A stretch of DNA of 40,593 bases. Origin: an uncultured Lachnospiraceae bacterium (GTDB lineage: Bacteria > Bacillota > Clostridia > Lachnospirales > Lachnospiraceae). Shown here piece after piece: positions 15,021 through 24,642 of this stretch; position 1 is the first letter of the stretch, and every line of letters starts with the position of its first letter. A program made the translations under genes and the position numbers. The notes beneath the pieces are model-generated. The model ran no database searches. It was given only the letters and a program-made list of their open reading frames with translations, and had not been told where the DNA came from. The stretch covers positions 1 to 40,593 of the forward strand of contig CADAKW010000023.1 of the NCBI GenBank assembly GCA_902788645.1, written 5' to 3'.

Positions 15021-16319
15021 TTACTGATCCTGCATTGCAGGCGGTATTGATCTTTGTTCCTTTAATCTTTGCAAAAATACAGGCTTATTCGCTTCCACAA
15101 AGCTTCTGCGGCTGTAATTATAATTGATCACATCCAGAGCATCCTCCTCTGTCGCAAGGATACAGTCATCCACATCAATATAAATTTTTTTCAGGCTCAG
15201 ATCCTCTATCTCAAAAATATTCTCACAGATCACGATCTCCCTTGCAGAAATATTTTTCTCATCCGGCTCAAGCCATTTGATCTGATATCCCATGCTTCGG
15301 GCTCTCTCCTTAACCGACTGTGCTGTTGCAGGATATTCTCCGGGATTGATAATATACTCTCCGGCTCCTGAAAACAATTCTCTCCATGGCTTATCCGACG
15401 CATCCAGAGAAAAGATCCTGTTCTCTCCTGCCTTTCCCGTCACATCATGGATGGCATCATCATAAGCCATCATCACGGTACGTGTCCGGTTTCTTTCCCC
15501 CTTGTGAATCCCTTCATAGACAATCTCAAACATGCTGTCCAAAAAGGTTTCTGTCATCTTTTCCCATTTTTCCGGAACAGTATATTTCATAAAAAAACGA
15601 ATCCAGTTTCTCCATGCATAATAAGTGGGAAATGTATTCTCCCGCTCCTTCTTGGCTCCCATGGCATGGAGCGCCATGGCACTGCCTACAGAAGCCACCT
15701 TCCATCCTGCTTTGCCACACAGATAACACCACTCCGTGTCGTCCCAGTATAGAAAATTGTCCTCCGGCATAAAGCCGATCGTTTTGATCACACTCCGGCG
15801 TATCATCAGAGCGCAGGCTGCCACAGCATCTGTATAAACAAACTCCGGCATGCCTCCATCCTCATACGCATTGAGATAAGGCACCTCGGTACAGAAATGC
15901 TCAAAATCGATCCTCTGTCCAAACTGCTGGACATAATCCGGAGCCTCTTTATGATATATCTTTGCTGCGGCAATCCCAGTCTCTTCGTGCTCTTGCAAAA
16001 ACGCAAACAGATTTCCTATGGCATTTTCATCCAAAAGAGCATCATTGTCAATACACATCAAATAGGGATATCCTTTTTCAAATGCCACTCTCAGTCCCGT
16101 ATTAAATCCACCGGATCCCCCCAGATTCTCCTGATTGACAAGCAATGTAACCCGCTCTCCATATGTTTTACGGATTGCCTCCGGGGATCCATCTGTAGAT
16201 GCATTGTCAACAACATAGATATCATAATCCCGGAATTTTGATTCCAGAATACTTTGAATACACGCAAGCACATCATCTTTTTTATTGTAATTGCAGACAA
16301 CGATCCCTACCTGTTTCAT
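15021..16319 (-). CDS. Family 2 glycosyltransferase
   Basis: 432 residues. The N-terminal GT-A fold (about 1-270) has VVCNYNKKDDV at the start, VDNASTDGS at 37-45, the metal motif DND in MCIDNDALLD, and a C-terminal catalytic part with YWDDTEWCYL. It resembles rhamnosyltransferase-like GT2 enzymes that build surface polysaccharides. The last 150 residues form an extra domain that I do not recognise. No membrane helix is obvious. Its ATG overlaps the stop of the transglutaminase gene (ATGA), implying coupled translation. Confidence 0.87.
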   Translation of the reverse strand: MKQVGIVVCNYNKKDDVLACIQSILESKFRDYDIYVVDNASTDGSPEAIRKTYGERVTLLVNQENLGGSGGFNTGLRVAFEKGYPYLMCIDNDALLDENAIGNLFAFLQEHEETGIAAAKIYHKEAPDYVQQFGQRIDFEHFCTEVPYLNAYEDGGMPEFVYTDAVAACALMIRRSVIKTIGFMPEDNFLYWDDTEWCYLCGKAGWKVASVGSAMALHAMGAKKERENTFPTYYAWRNWIRFFMKYTVPEKWEKMTETFLDSMFEIVYEGIHKGERNRTRTVMMAYDDAIHDVTGKAGENRIFSLDASDKPWRELFSGAGEYIINPGEYPATAQSVKERARSMGYQIKWLEPDEKNISAREIVICENIFEIEDLSLKKIYIDVDDCILATEEDALDVINYNYSRRSFVEANKPVFLQRLKEQRSIPPAMQDQ

Positions 16320-17539
16320 AATGTGCCATCCTCATTTGGAGTGATCTTGTTGGAAATATGCTTTCCATTGTCATAAACACGATAATATAATTTATTATTT
16401 TCAACTTTGATCTGATCCAGCGTACAGTTTGCGGAATACAGATCTGTCGTCTTCCATACGGCCTTGGCCTCATTTGTTTTGCGGGAATACAGATAAATGC
16501 TGTTGAATGCGATAAAATAATATCTGTCCGCATCATATTGAACCAGATTATCCCCGGAAACATTATATAAAACTGTTGCCGTTCCCTTGTCGAGACTGTC
16601 TCTCTCGGTAATTCCATCCTTGGTCATATATAACCATTTTCCATTGTTATAATAAAAGCTGCTGTTTACATTCTGCCAGTAACGGTTATCGTATTTGGTA
16701 CTGGTGGCATCACCGGTGCTAAAATCGTAATGTTTTGTCTTCTGCATCTTTGCCGCACTGCACAGAAAATTCTGATGGCTGACTCTGCCATACTGATCCG
16801 TTTTATCACGGGAATCCATCGGATCATCCCAGGTTACATCCACATGATACCATTTCTTCCCGATCTTGATCTCATTCCACATATGTACCATTTTTTCGGA
16901 TGAAACAAACTTCACCGGAATGCCAACCTTCTGCATCAGGATCGCGTATGCTCTGGAATATCCTTCACAATTAGCTTTATGCTTTAAAAATGTGCCAACC
17001 TCTGTCAATCGGAAAGCATTACCGGAATCACTGGTGTATGCTGTCGTACTGACAAGATAGTCGTGAAGCACCATTGCCTTTTCCACCTGGCTCATGGACG
17101 GTTCCACGTTCAAAAGAGCCTTATTGACCGCATCATCAAGCTGCCGTCTTGTCTTTTTGATCTTTGCCTTGCGGATGCTGCCATCTGTTTTTTTATACGC
17201 ATCGGCATATCCCAATGTGATCTTTACGATCTGATTGGTAGATGTATTTCTGGATACCGAAAAGCGGGTTCCTGCATAAAACAGATACGGCGTTTCACTG
17301 ACAACCGTACTCATCATGCTCTTGAGATTGTCATACTCTGTAGCATAATTGAGATTATAAGAACTTACGTCGACACTGGTCTGATATTTCTTGTATGCGT
17401 TAAGCACAGCCTTTTGTGCGCCATCCCAATCGCCGGTTGCCGCAGCTGCACCGGAAGCATTCATAAACACCCCCGCCGCAAACACAACAGCCATAACAAG
17501 GCTTCTTAACCATATTGATCTCTTATGAATTTTCTGCAT
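16316..17539 (-). CDS. Secreted transglutaminase-like protein
   Basis: 407 residues. A signal peptide (MQKIHKRSIWLRSLVMAVVF, then SGAAAA) is cut near residue 34. The transglutaminase-like cysteine-protease fold in the middle has Cys191 (NCEGYSRAYAI), His219 (MVHMWNE) and Asp234 (HVDVTWDDP), a complete triad. The C-terminal 130 residues look like beta repeats of a propeller or carbohydrate-binding kind. The start at 17539 has AGGAGG; the frame runs further upstream without a ribosome site. It follows the DUF815 gene by 17 bases and is coupled to the glycosyltransferase. Its substrate is unknown. Confidence 0.86.
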   Translation of the reverse strand: MQKIHKRSIWLRSLVMAVVFAAGVFMNASGAAAATGDWDGAQKAVLNAYKKYQTSVDVSSYNLNYATEYDNLKSMMSTVVSETPYLFYAGTRFSVSRNTSTNQIVKITLGYADAYKKTDGSIRKAKIKKTRRQLDDAVNKALLNVEPSMSQVEKAMVLHDYLVSTTAYTSDSGNAFRLTEVGTFLKHKANCEGYSRAYAILMQKVGIPVKFVSSEKMVHMWNEIKIGKKWYHVDVTWDDPMDSRDKTDQYGRVSHQNFLCSAAKMQKTKHYDFSTGDATSTKYDNRYWQNVNSSFYYNNGKWLYMTKDGITERDSLDKGTATVLYNVSGDNLVQYDADRYYFIAFNSIYLYSRKTNEAKAVWKTTDLYSANCTLDQIKVENNKLYYRVYDNGKHISNKITPNEDGTL

Positions 17540-17556
17540 AACTGTTTCCTCCTTTT

Positions 17557-18870
17557 CTAATCGTCTGCAGGCATCCCTGCCAGATGATTGATAAACTGCT
17601 GTGCTGTTCTTCCTGAAATCCCCCCATGGCTGAGCTCCCACTGATTGGCCTTGAGCTTTAACTCCTCATCACTCAGGGTAATCTCCGGATAACGCTTTGC
17701 CAGCTGCAGCACAATATCAAAATATTCCTGCTGAGACGGTCTGTAATAGCCGATCGTGACACCAAATCTTGCCACCAGAGACAATTTTTCCTGCATTGTA
17801 TCGGAACGATGAAGCTCATCCTGTGACATATCCGATCTGTCACTCCATGTCTCACGGATCAGATGACGTCTGTTGGACGTAGCATAGATCAGGATGTTGT
17901 CCGGCTTTGTCTCCAGTCCTCCCTCGATCACTGCCTTAAGATATTTGTATTCAATCTCAAACTCCTCAAAGGACAGGTCATCCATATATATGATAAACCG
18001 GTAATTTCTATTCTTGATCTGAGCGATCACAGAGGACAGATCCTTAAACTGATGCTTATACACCTCGATCATACGAAGTCCCCTGCTGTAATACTGATTC
18101 AGTATAGCCTTAACACTTGTGGATTTGCCGGTGCCGGCATCACCAAACAGCAAAACATTATTTGCCTTTCTGCCAGCCACAAACGCCTCTGTATTCTCGA
18201 TCAGCTTCTGTTTCTGCTGTTCATAACCGATCAGATCATCCAACATCATATCTCCTGTGGTGGTGATAGGACTTAAAAGACCATACTCCCGGTCATTGCT
18301 GATGCGAAATGCCTTGTTCAGTCCGAACTTGCCCACACCATATTTCTTGTAGAACTCCGTCACCACATGGTACAGCTCTTCCTCGCCGGATGCCTGCTCA
18401 ATCTGACTGCTGAGCTCCTGAACTTTTTCACTGACACTTTTGTTATAGATCTGCTCACTCTTCACGATCGCTCTGTAGTCCAATATCGTAGAAAAGCAGG
18501 ATATTCCCAGCTCCTTCTCAATCGGACTGAAATCATAGTCAAACAGCTCCTTGAAGATATGAAAATCATTGCGGGCAAATATATTGACGGATCCGTCATT
18601 GGCTCCCACCTTTTCAGAAACCATGGAAAACGGATTTTCATTCATGGCAAGCAAAAACGCAAGATAATTATGCCATAAATTCTTATCAAAACCATAACGC
18701 GTCGAAATGTCCAGCAGGCGGTTCACCTGTGTATAAATTTCTGTGATCAGACTTTCCTTTACATATTCTCCGGAGTAAAACTTTTTGCAGATATCTGCCA
18801 AAGAATATAATATATCCTGATCCTCTCCAAAATTTCTGTAAATCACAAGATTTGATGTTAAACGATACAT
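17557..18870 (-). CDS. DUF815-family AAA+ ATPase
   Basis: 437 residues. The first 200 are helical and not recognised. The AAA+ domain follows, with Walker [13 protein letters not shown] (241-252), Walker [15 protein letters not shown] and the sensor ATSNRRHLI. The family is common in bacteria and its role is not established. ATG at 18870 with AAAGGGG before it is preferred to a TTG upstream. It starts 13 bases after the stop of another ATPase gene. Confidence 0.88.
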   Translation of the reverse strand: MYRLTSNLVIYRNFGEDQDILYSLADICKKFYSGEYVKESLITEIYTQVNRLLDISTRYGFDKNLWHNYLAFLLAMNENPFSMVSEKVGANDGSVNIFARNDFHIFKELFDYDFSPIEKELGISCFSTILDYRAIVKSEQIYNKSVSEKVQELSSQIEQASGEEELYHVVTEFYKKYGVGKFGLNKAFRISNDREYGLLSPITTTGDMMLDDLIGYEQQKQKLIENTEAFVAGRKANNVLLFGDAGTGKSTSVKAILNQYYSRGLRMIEVYKHQFKDLSSVIAQIKNRNYRFIIYMDDLSFEEFEIEYKYLKAVIEGGLETKPDNILIYATSNRRHLIRETWSDRSDMSQDELHRSDTMQEKLSLVARFGVTIGYYRPSQQEYFDIVLQLAKRYPEITLSDEELKLKANQWELSHGGISGRTAQQFINHLAGMPADD

Positions 18871-18883
18871 GTTAGCAACCCCT

Positions 18884-20296
18884 TTATTTTGCAAATTTTA
18901 TATTGGAAAAATCTACCAGATGCATATTTTTCACACGCTGTGCCTTCTGGATCAGCTCTGTATCAAAGCCGGACTTTGAGAAAATATAATACTGATCCGG
19001 ATTGACATCGCTGCTCACCAGATAACGGAGCTTCCTCTCCAGATCCTTTCTGGTAAATGGTTCTCTGCTCCATTTTGCATACATCAGTAAAAGATGTTCT
19101 TCCTTGTCTTCTATGATCATGGGAATCTTTCCTTTATCCCCATACCACGCTCCATGCCTTCCGCTGAGCGGAGCAGCATTTTTGTATTCTTTCATGAGTC
19201 CCAGATATCGTACACACATACGTTCAAAATAAACCTCCGTATATGCCTCCAGATCCTTTTCTACGACCTGTTCATAAAACTGATCCGCCGGCAATATATT
19301 GAGCAGGGTCTGATTAGGAAGAATAAAATGCGCCCAAAAATGCACCAATGCATCTGTGATCTCATACATTCCTTTTTTCTCTCGATCCTGACACCGGAGC
19401 GGAAATGTTTTACACTTATCCACGACACCGAGCTGCTTCAGATTTTTCATATAAACACTGATCTTTGCACGTCCAAAGCCTGTCCTCTCATGAATATCAT
19501 TCAGCCGGACAACTCCCTCCTGCATCGAACCGAGCACCGTATTATATAAAGACAGCTCCCTAAGCTCCGAATGAAGATAGCGTTCCGCCTCATCTCGCAG
19601 CGGTCCGTCTTCGTCAATCAGAAGATCGATCACATTCTGCTGTACCGATCTGCTGACATCCCAGTATTTCAGGTATCCCGGAACACCGCCCAGCAATGCG
19701 TATATCTGGATCACATCTACCATAGAAAGCCCCTGAAAATATTTTACCATCTCTAAAAAACGAAACGGCTCTAAAACAATCCTGTCGGTGATCTGACCAA
19801 CCAGACTCCGCGGCTCCACCTCCGCTTCCAGTTCCCTCCAGTTTAATGTAGAAATCGTCAAAAGAACCATCAGGTCCTGTTCCTGTTCCAGCAATGTCAC
19901 AAGCTCCCGGTAAAAATCAGGATCGTTTCTGACAATATGGTTTATGTCTTCTATAACGATCAGTGTCCTTCCGGTCCTCCGATGACACATTTCCGAAAAA
20001 ATACCCAGATATGTATTGCGGCTGACCGTCTGCTGTATCCTGCTGATCGCAGAACGCATCACTTCAGAACGGTCCTCCTCATAGAGCCGGTCCCAGCATT
20101 GGTTTAACAGCTGCTTCTGCTTCCCTGCAGCACACTCCACCGCCTGATAATAATAGCCCTGTTTGTCCTGTGCAAACTGCCTCGCCAAAGTGGACTTTCC
20201 CACTCCTAAGCGCCCCGACAGGATCACAAGTCTGTTTTCTTTTGCTTCATACGCCTCGTTTAACTGCCGGTATTCTTTTTCCCTTTTTATGATCAT
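18884..20296 (-). CDS. Archaeal-ATPase-family protein with C-terminal DUF234-like nuclease-type domain
   Basis: 470 residues. An ATPase domain (1-200) has Walker [12 protein letters not shown] (27-37) and Walker [10 protein letters not shown] winged-helix part (about 255-300: [19 protein letters not shown]) follows. The C-terminal region (about 310-470) resembles DUF234, with the sequence [11 protein letters not shown]. This layout is that of the Archaeal_ATPase/DUF234 family, abundant in archaea and gut Firmicutes, with unknown function. The ATG at 20296 with AGAGG 6 bases before is preferred to one at 20302. It lies 27 bases after argS. Confidence 0.85.
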   Translation of the reverse strand: MIIKREKEYRQLNEAYEAKENRLVILSGRLGVGKSTLARQFAQDKQGYYYQAVECAAGKQKQLLNQCWDRLYEEDRSEVMRSAISRIQQTVSRNTYLGIFSEMCHRRTGRTLIVIEDINHIVRNDPDFYRELVTLLEQEQDLMVLLTISTLNWRELEAEVEPRSLVGQITDRIVLEPFRFLEMVKYFQGLSMVDVIQIYALLGGVPGYLKYWDVSRSVQQNVIDLLIDEDGPLRDEAERYLHSELRELSLYNTVLGSMQEGVVRLNDIHERTGFGRAKISVYMKNLKQLGVVDKCKTFPLRCQDREKKGMYEITDALVHFWAHFILPNQTLLNILPADQFYEQVVEKDLEAYTEVYFERMCVRYLGLMKEYKNAAPLSGRHGAWYGDKGKIPMIIEDKEEHLLLMYAKWSREPFTRKDLERKLRYLVSSDVNPDQYYIFSKSGFDTELIQKAQRVKNMHLVDFSNIKFAK

Positions 20297-20323
20297 ACGC
20301 ATCCTCTTTTCTGTAAGAGTACA

Positions 20324-22090
20324 TTACATTCTGTCCGGAGCCTCCAGACCCAGCAGATCGATCGCCTGCTCCAGAACCTTTCCTACCAGACGGCTCAGAG
20401 TGATCCATGAATCTCTCTCTGCCACATTCTCGTTGGCCAGAATTTTATTTTCATGATAAAACTTATTGTATGCATCACAAAGCTCATAAACAAACTGACA
20501 GATCTTATGTGGTGCCTGCTCCTGATATGCCGCATTTACCGTGTCGCTCCACTTTGACAGTGCAAGCATTACATCCGTCACGGTTTTATTCTGTGCCGGA
20601 AGGATCTTCACATCCTCTGCCACGTTGATGTTATTTGCCTGAAGCTTCGCCATCAGAGACTTTGTACGAACAATCGTATAAAGAATATATGGTCCTGTAT
20701 TGCCCTCGAAGGAAGTAAATCTCTCTACATCAAAAATATAATCCTTGGATGCCTGATTGCTGAGATCACCATACTTGATCGCTGCGAGACCGATCTTGGC
20801 CGCTGCATCCTTCAATACATCCTCCGGCATATCGCGGTCTGCCATCTTCTCGCGGACCTGATCCTCTACATCACCCAGAAGCTGCTCCAGACGAAGAACT
20901 CCGCCATCACGGGTCTTAAACGGCTTTCCGTCCTTGCCGTTCATGGTTCCGAATCCTACAAATATAAGATCTACATCTTCACCAATGATCTTTGTCTTTC
21001 TTGCACAACGGAAGACCTGTTCAAAATATAACGACTGACGCTTGTCCACCACATAAATAATACGGGTCGGGTCAAAAAGCTTTCTTCTCTCAACGATAGT
21101 TGCAAGATCCGTCGTATTGTAAAGGGTGGCTCCATTGGATTTCAGGATCATACAAGGCGGAATCTCCTTGGTATCACTCTCCTCCTGCACATCCACAACC
21201 AGCGCTCCCTGATCGATATGTGCATATCCGCCATCCTTCATATCCTGTACCATCTGCGGAATATACGGCTGTGCATCAGACTCCTTTTTCCACAGATCAA
21301 ATTCGACGTTGAGGCGTGTATAAATCTTTCTCAGATCGGCAACAGATACATTAATAATATGCTGCCACAGAGCAAGATACCCTTTTCTGCCTGCCTGAAG
21401 CTGGGCTGTAGCAGTCTGCGCCTCCTCTTTATAATCCTCGTGCTCTTTGGAATATCCGCTGGCATATGGATAAATCTCCTCCAGATCAGCCATGGTAAAC
21501 GGAGGCTCGGATGGATACTCTCCATCATAACTCTCGTCAAAATATACCAGCTCCGGCTGACGATGCTTTAACTCTGTAATGATCAGACCGATCTGAAGTC
21601 CCCAGTCTCCCAAATGCACATCGCCGATCACCTTATGGCCAAGATAACGTGCTGTTCTCTTAATGCTCTCTCCAATAACAGCAGAACGTAAATGTCCCAC
21701 ATGAAGCGGTTTTGCTACATTGGCTCCGCCGTAATCGATCACAATGGTCTCCGGCTTGTCTGCTTTGTCACAGCCAAACAGCTCGTCTTCATTCATTCTG
21801 TTCATGAAATCAGCCAGAAAATCATCACTGACTGTCATATTGATAAAGCCCGGCATCTGTGCCACAATCTCCTTGAACGACTTGCTCTCTGACAAATTTT
21901 CAACCACTTCATTGGCGATCTGGATCGGTGCCTTATGATACTGCTTGGCTGCCGCCAGAGCACCATTACACTGATACTGGCAAAGATCCGGCCGGTTTGA
22001 TAACGTAACCTTTGCATATTTGTTTTCATAGCCGGCCTTTTCAAATGCTGCGCTGATCTCTTCCTGCAATAAATTCATTATATTTTTCAT
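20324..22090 (-). CDS. argS: Arginyl-tRNA synthetase
   Basis: 588 residues, class I. It has an N-terminal Arg_S domain (1-85), HVGHLRS (the HIGH motif) at 130-136, and a C-terminal DALR anticodon-binding domain after FEGNTGPYILYTIVRT. No canonical KMSKS is seen, as is common for ArgRS; the region with GKPFKTRDGG stands in its place. The ATG at 22090 with AGAGG before it is preferred; the frame is open 18 codons upstream. It leads a run of closely spaced genes on the same strand. Confidence 0.97.
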   Translation of the reverse strand: MKNIMNLLQEEISAAFEKAGYENKYAKVTLSNRPDLCQYQCNGALAAAKQYHKAPIQIANEVVENLSESKSFKEIVAQMPGFINMTVSDDFLADFMNRMNEDELFGCDKADKPETIVIDYGGANVAKPLHVGHLRSAVIGESIKRTARYLGHKVIGDVHLGDWGLQIGLIITELKHRQPELVYFDESYDGEYPSEPPFTMADLEEIYPYASGYSKEHEDYKEEAQTATAQLQAGRKGYLALWQHIINVSVADLRKIYTRLNVEFDLWKKESDAQPYIPQMVQDMKDGGYAHIDQGALVVDVQEESDTKEIPPCMILKSNGATLYNTTDLATIVERRKLFDPTRIIYVVDKRQSLYFEQVFRCARKTKIIGEDVDLIFVGFGTMNGKDGKPFKTRDGGVLRLEQLLGDVEDQVREKMADRDMPEDVLKDAAAKIGLAAIKYGDLSNQASKDYIFDVERFTSFEGNTGPYILYTIVRTKSLMAKLQANNINVAEDVKILPAQNKTVTDVMLALSKWSDTVNAAYQEQAPHKICQFVYELCDAYNKFYHENKILANENVAERDSWITLSRLVGKVLEQAIDLLGLEAPDRM

Positions 22091-22189
22091 GATCATCCTC
22101 TTTTCCGTGCACCATTCTGTATTTCCGGATCGTTCCCCGTGCACCTGAAGTACGATCTCTTTTCCAAAATATATGCATTATTTCTGCAC

Positions 22190-22219
22190 ATAATATGACA
22201 CATGTGGTAAGCCTGTCAA
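22190..22219 (-). promoter_or_regulatory. argS operon promoter
   Basis: On the minus strand TTGACA (22214-22219, overlapping the aroA stop) and TATTAT (22190-22195) are spaced 18 bp. The leader is about 90 nt; no T-box is recognised in it. Confidence 0.6.
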
Positions 22220-23529
22220 GACCTTTTCCCTGCGTTTTCCTGAGTCAGGCTGTCCAGTACCTCAAAATAATTTTCAAATGTCTTGCGGCAGCACAGAGGA
22301 TTGGATATGACTATCCCGTCTGCCCTCACTCCCGTAACGGCAAACGCCATTGCCACCCTGTGGTCCTGATATGTCTCGATCTCTGCCGGCTGTGGTATCC
22401 CGGGATAAATCTTGATGCCGTCCTCATATTCCTCGTACGGTATTTTCATTCTGCCAAGATTTTCACTGATCGCATGCAGCCGGTCACACTCCTGTCCACG
22501 GATATGGCCCACATTTTTAATATGTACCGGTTCCGCCGCATAAGGCGCGATCGCCGCCAGAGTCAGCGTCTGGTCTGAGAAGTCACTCATGTCAATCTCG
22601 ATCCCTTTCAGCTCCCCCGGTTCCGGCCCTTTCAATGTAAGACCATCCTCTTTCCAGAAAAGCCTGCATCCCATCTGCTCCAGCACATTCAAAAACTTCA
22701 TGTCCCCCTGCAGGGAATCTCTGCGCATATTTCTTATGTGACATTCTCCGCCTGTGATCGCCGCTATTGCATAAAAATAACATGCCGCTGACACATCCGG
22801 TTCCACCATATAATCTCTCGCCTGATATCCGCCCCCCGCCATGACACGGTAGCAGTTGTCCGACTCCCGGATCACACCCTCATGACCAAACTGTTTCATC
22901 ATCTGCTCTGTCATTTTAACATAAGATAATGCACTCCTGGTACCGGTCAGCCGAATCTCCAGCTCATCAAAATGACTTGGCGCCGTCATTAACAATGCAC
23001 TTAGAAACTGACTGCTCTTATCAATATTGATCTCTACCTTTGCTTTTGACTGACGGTATCCCATCCCGCTGACACGCACCGGAAATGTCCCTTCGTCACA
23101 AAGATACTGTATCTGCGCTCCCAGATCCTCCAACGCCTTTAACAGCTCTGCCATGGGACGCTTTTTCATCTGTGCGGAGGCATCAATACGATATTCACCT
23201 TCTGCCATTGCCGCCATCGCCGTCAGAAAACGGGCTGCCGTACCGGCACTCCCCACGTATATATTTCCCTGACTTCTCGGCAGTCTGCCGCCCTTTCCTT
23301 CAATCGTTACACTCTTCCGGGTGTTATCTATCTTCAAAGAAAAGCCTACATCTCTCAACGCCTGCAAAAATACATTGGAGTCATCACTAAACAATATTCC
23401 GGAAACTGTCGATGTTCCCTCGGCCAATGCCGCCAGCAGCAGAGCCCGGTTAGTCATGCTTTTGGATCCCGGGACTGTTATATCCAGTTTTGGATGGTAT
23501 GGTAATTTCTTCACCTCATACGTCTGCAT
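22216..23529 (-). CDS. aroA: 3-Phosphoshikimate 1-carboxyvinyltransferase (EPSP synthase)
   Basis: 437 residues, two-domain inverse alpha-beta fold. Visible: PGSKSMTNRALLLAALAEG (20-38), QMKKRPMAELL, DKSSQFLSALLM, EPDVSAACYFYA (catalytic Asp) and CCRKTFENYF at the end. The phosphoenolpyruvate/glyphosate loop reads VGSAGTAARFLTAM where the E. coli type has NAGTAMRP, so the usual Pro is Phe. It joins 5-enolpyruvyl to shikimate-3-phosphate. It follows the carboxypeptidase gene by 48 bases. Confidence 0.95.
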   Translation of the reverse strand: MQTYEVKKLPYHPKLDITVPGSKSMTNRALLLAALAEGTSTVSGILFSDDSNVFLQALRDVGFSLKIDNTRKSVTIEGKGGRLPRSQGNIYVGSAGTAARFLTAMAAMAEGEYRIDASAQMKKRPMAELLKALEDLGAQIQYLCDEGTFPVRVSGMGYRQSKAKVEINIDKSSQFLSALLMTAPSHFDELEIRLTGTRSALSYVKMTEQMMKQFGHEGVIRESDNCYRVMAGGGYQARDYMVEPDVSAACYFYAIAAITGGECHIRNMRRDSLQGDMKFLNVLEQMGCRLFWKEDGLTLKGPEPGELKGIEIDMSDFSDQTLTLAAIAPYAAEPVHIKNVGHIRGQECDRLHAISENLGRMKIPYEEYEDGIKIYPGIPQPAEIETYQDHRVAMAFAVTGVRADGIVISNPLCCRKTFENYFEVLDSLTQENAGKRS

Positions 23530-23577
23530 TGAAACTGCATCCTCCCATCATTTTTATTGTTTTATACTGTCTGTATT

Positions 23578-24453
23578 TTAATACTGTGCAAATGCATAAT
23601 CCAACAGCTTCCTGATATCCTTATAAAGCCGCTCATATCCGCCATTGCCGTAAAAAGCACAGATCACGGTATTGCCGTCCTCATCCACCGCCGTTGCCAC
23701 CAGACAGTGTCCCGCAGCCCTTGTAGTGCCTGTCTTACTGCCAATGATCTTGTATTTTTTATTCTTGACCAGCTTCTTGTATGTTCCGTAAAATGCATTG
23801 GTATTCTTTATGACAAAAGACTTCTTAACACCAACCGGCTGTACCTTATATTTATGCTTTGCAACGATCTTCTTGATCACCGGTTCCTCCATCGCAGCCT
23901 TAGACACTTTAATAAAGTCCGCTGCTGTAGTATATGTCCCATTGTATCCACTACCGCGATCCAGGCCTACAGGATTATCAAAATGACTGTGTTTCATCCC
24001 CAGCTCCTGCGCCTTCTCATTCATCATTTCCACAAACTTTGATACACTTCCCGCTGTTCCCTCTGCCAATGCCAGTGCAGAACCGGCATCTGATACGATC
24101 AGAAGCATATTGAGATACTGCTCCACTGTATACACCCGTCCTGTCTTCAGATTTAATTCAGAAGCATCTGCTGGAATCTTCTTTCGAAGCTTTTTGGTAT
24201 ATTTGATCTTCTGATTGGTGTCCGCATAATCAAGCACCGTCAGAGCAGTCAACAGCTTGACTGTGCTTGCCGGATATATTTTTTTATTGGCATGACTGGA
24301 TAATATTTTATCTCCGCTCTCTGCATCGATCATGTAATAGGCATGAGCCATTGTCTTCGGCTTTGCTGCTGCCTGTGACTTAACAGACGGCACTGCTGTC
24401 AGCACCAGAGTCATCGTTAAAAACCATATAATACTTCTCTTTGTATACTTCAT
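23578..24453 (-). CDS. D-alanyl-D-alanine carboxypeptidase (peptidase S11)
   Basis: 291 residues, exported. Signal peptide 1-31 (SIIWFLTMTLVLTAVPSV, then SQAAA). The SxxK motif is in YPASTVKLLTAL and the KTG motif in GSKTGTT. The second motif, normally SxN, reads SDA in LIVSDAGSALALAEG. It trims the terminal D-Ala of peptidoglycan pentapeptides in this family. The usual C-terminal beta domain with amphipathic anchor (as in DacA) is absent, so it may be soluble or loosely held. Start at 24453 with GAGGAG before it; an upstream ATG is less likely. Confidence 0.88.
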   Translation of the reverse strand: MKYTKRSIIWFLTMTLVLTAVPSVKSQAAAKPKTMAHAYYMIDAESGDKILSSHANKKIYPASTVKLLTALTVLDYADTNQKIKYTKKLRKKIPADASELNLKTGRVYTVEQYLNMLLIVSDAGSALALAEGTAGSVSKFVEMMNEKAQELGMKHSHFDNPVGLDRGSGYNGTYTTAADFIKVSKAAMEEPVIKKIVAKHKYKVQPVGVKKSFVIKNTNAFYGTYKKLVKNKKYKIIGSKTGTTRAAGHCLVATAVDEDGNTVICAFYGNGGYERLYKDIRKLLDYAFAQY

Positions 24454-24524
24454 AAATCTCCTCATTTCTATGTATCTTTCTGACACATTTCGTAACTTTT
24501 GAGCGCTTTTTGCCCTAGCTTAAT

Positions 24525-24569
24525 ATTATAACACATTTTTTTCATTTACGCTATCCGTGAAATGTGTTA
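24525..24569. promoter_or_regulatory. Divergent control region between the carboxypeptidase and PAS-CPBP genes
   Basis: On the minus strand an extended -10, TGTTATAAT, lies at 24525-24533. A perfect 10-bp inverted repeat TAACACATTT (24529-24538) / AAATGTGTTA (24560-24569) overlaps it, and a partial third copy lies at 24482-24489. No strong plus-strand promoter was identified. Confidence 0.45.
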
Positions 24570-24642
24570 CATTATCTACTAGTGCAATGAAAATGAAATC
24601 TGTGATCCATTATCCGTTGTACTGGAAAGGAACGGTGATAAC

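Noticed and set aside
22091..22215. T-box leader for argS
   Set aside because: No T-box sequence or specifier stem could be recognised in the short leader.
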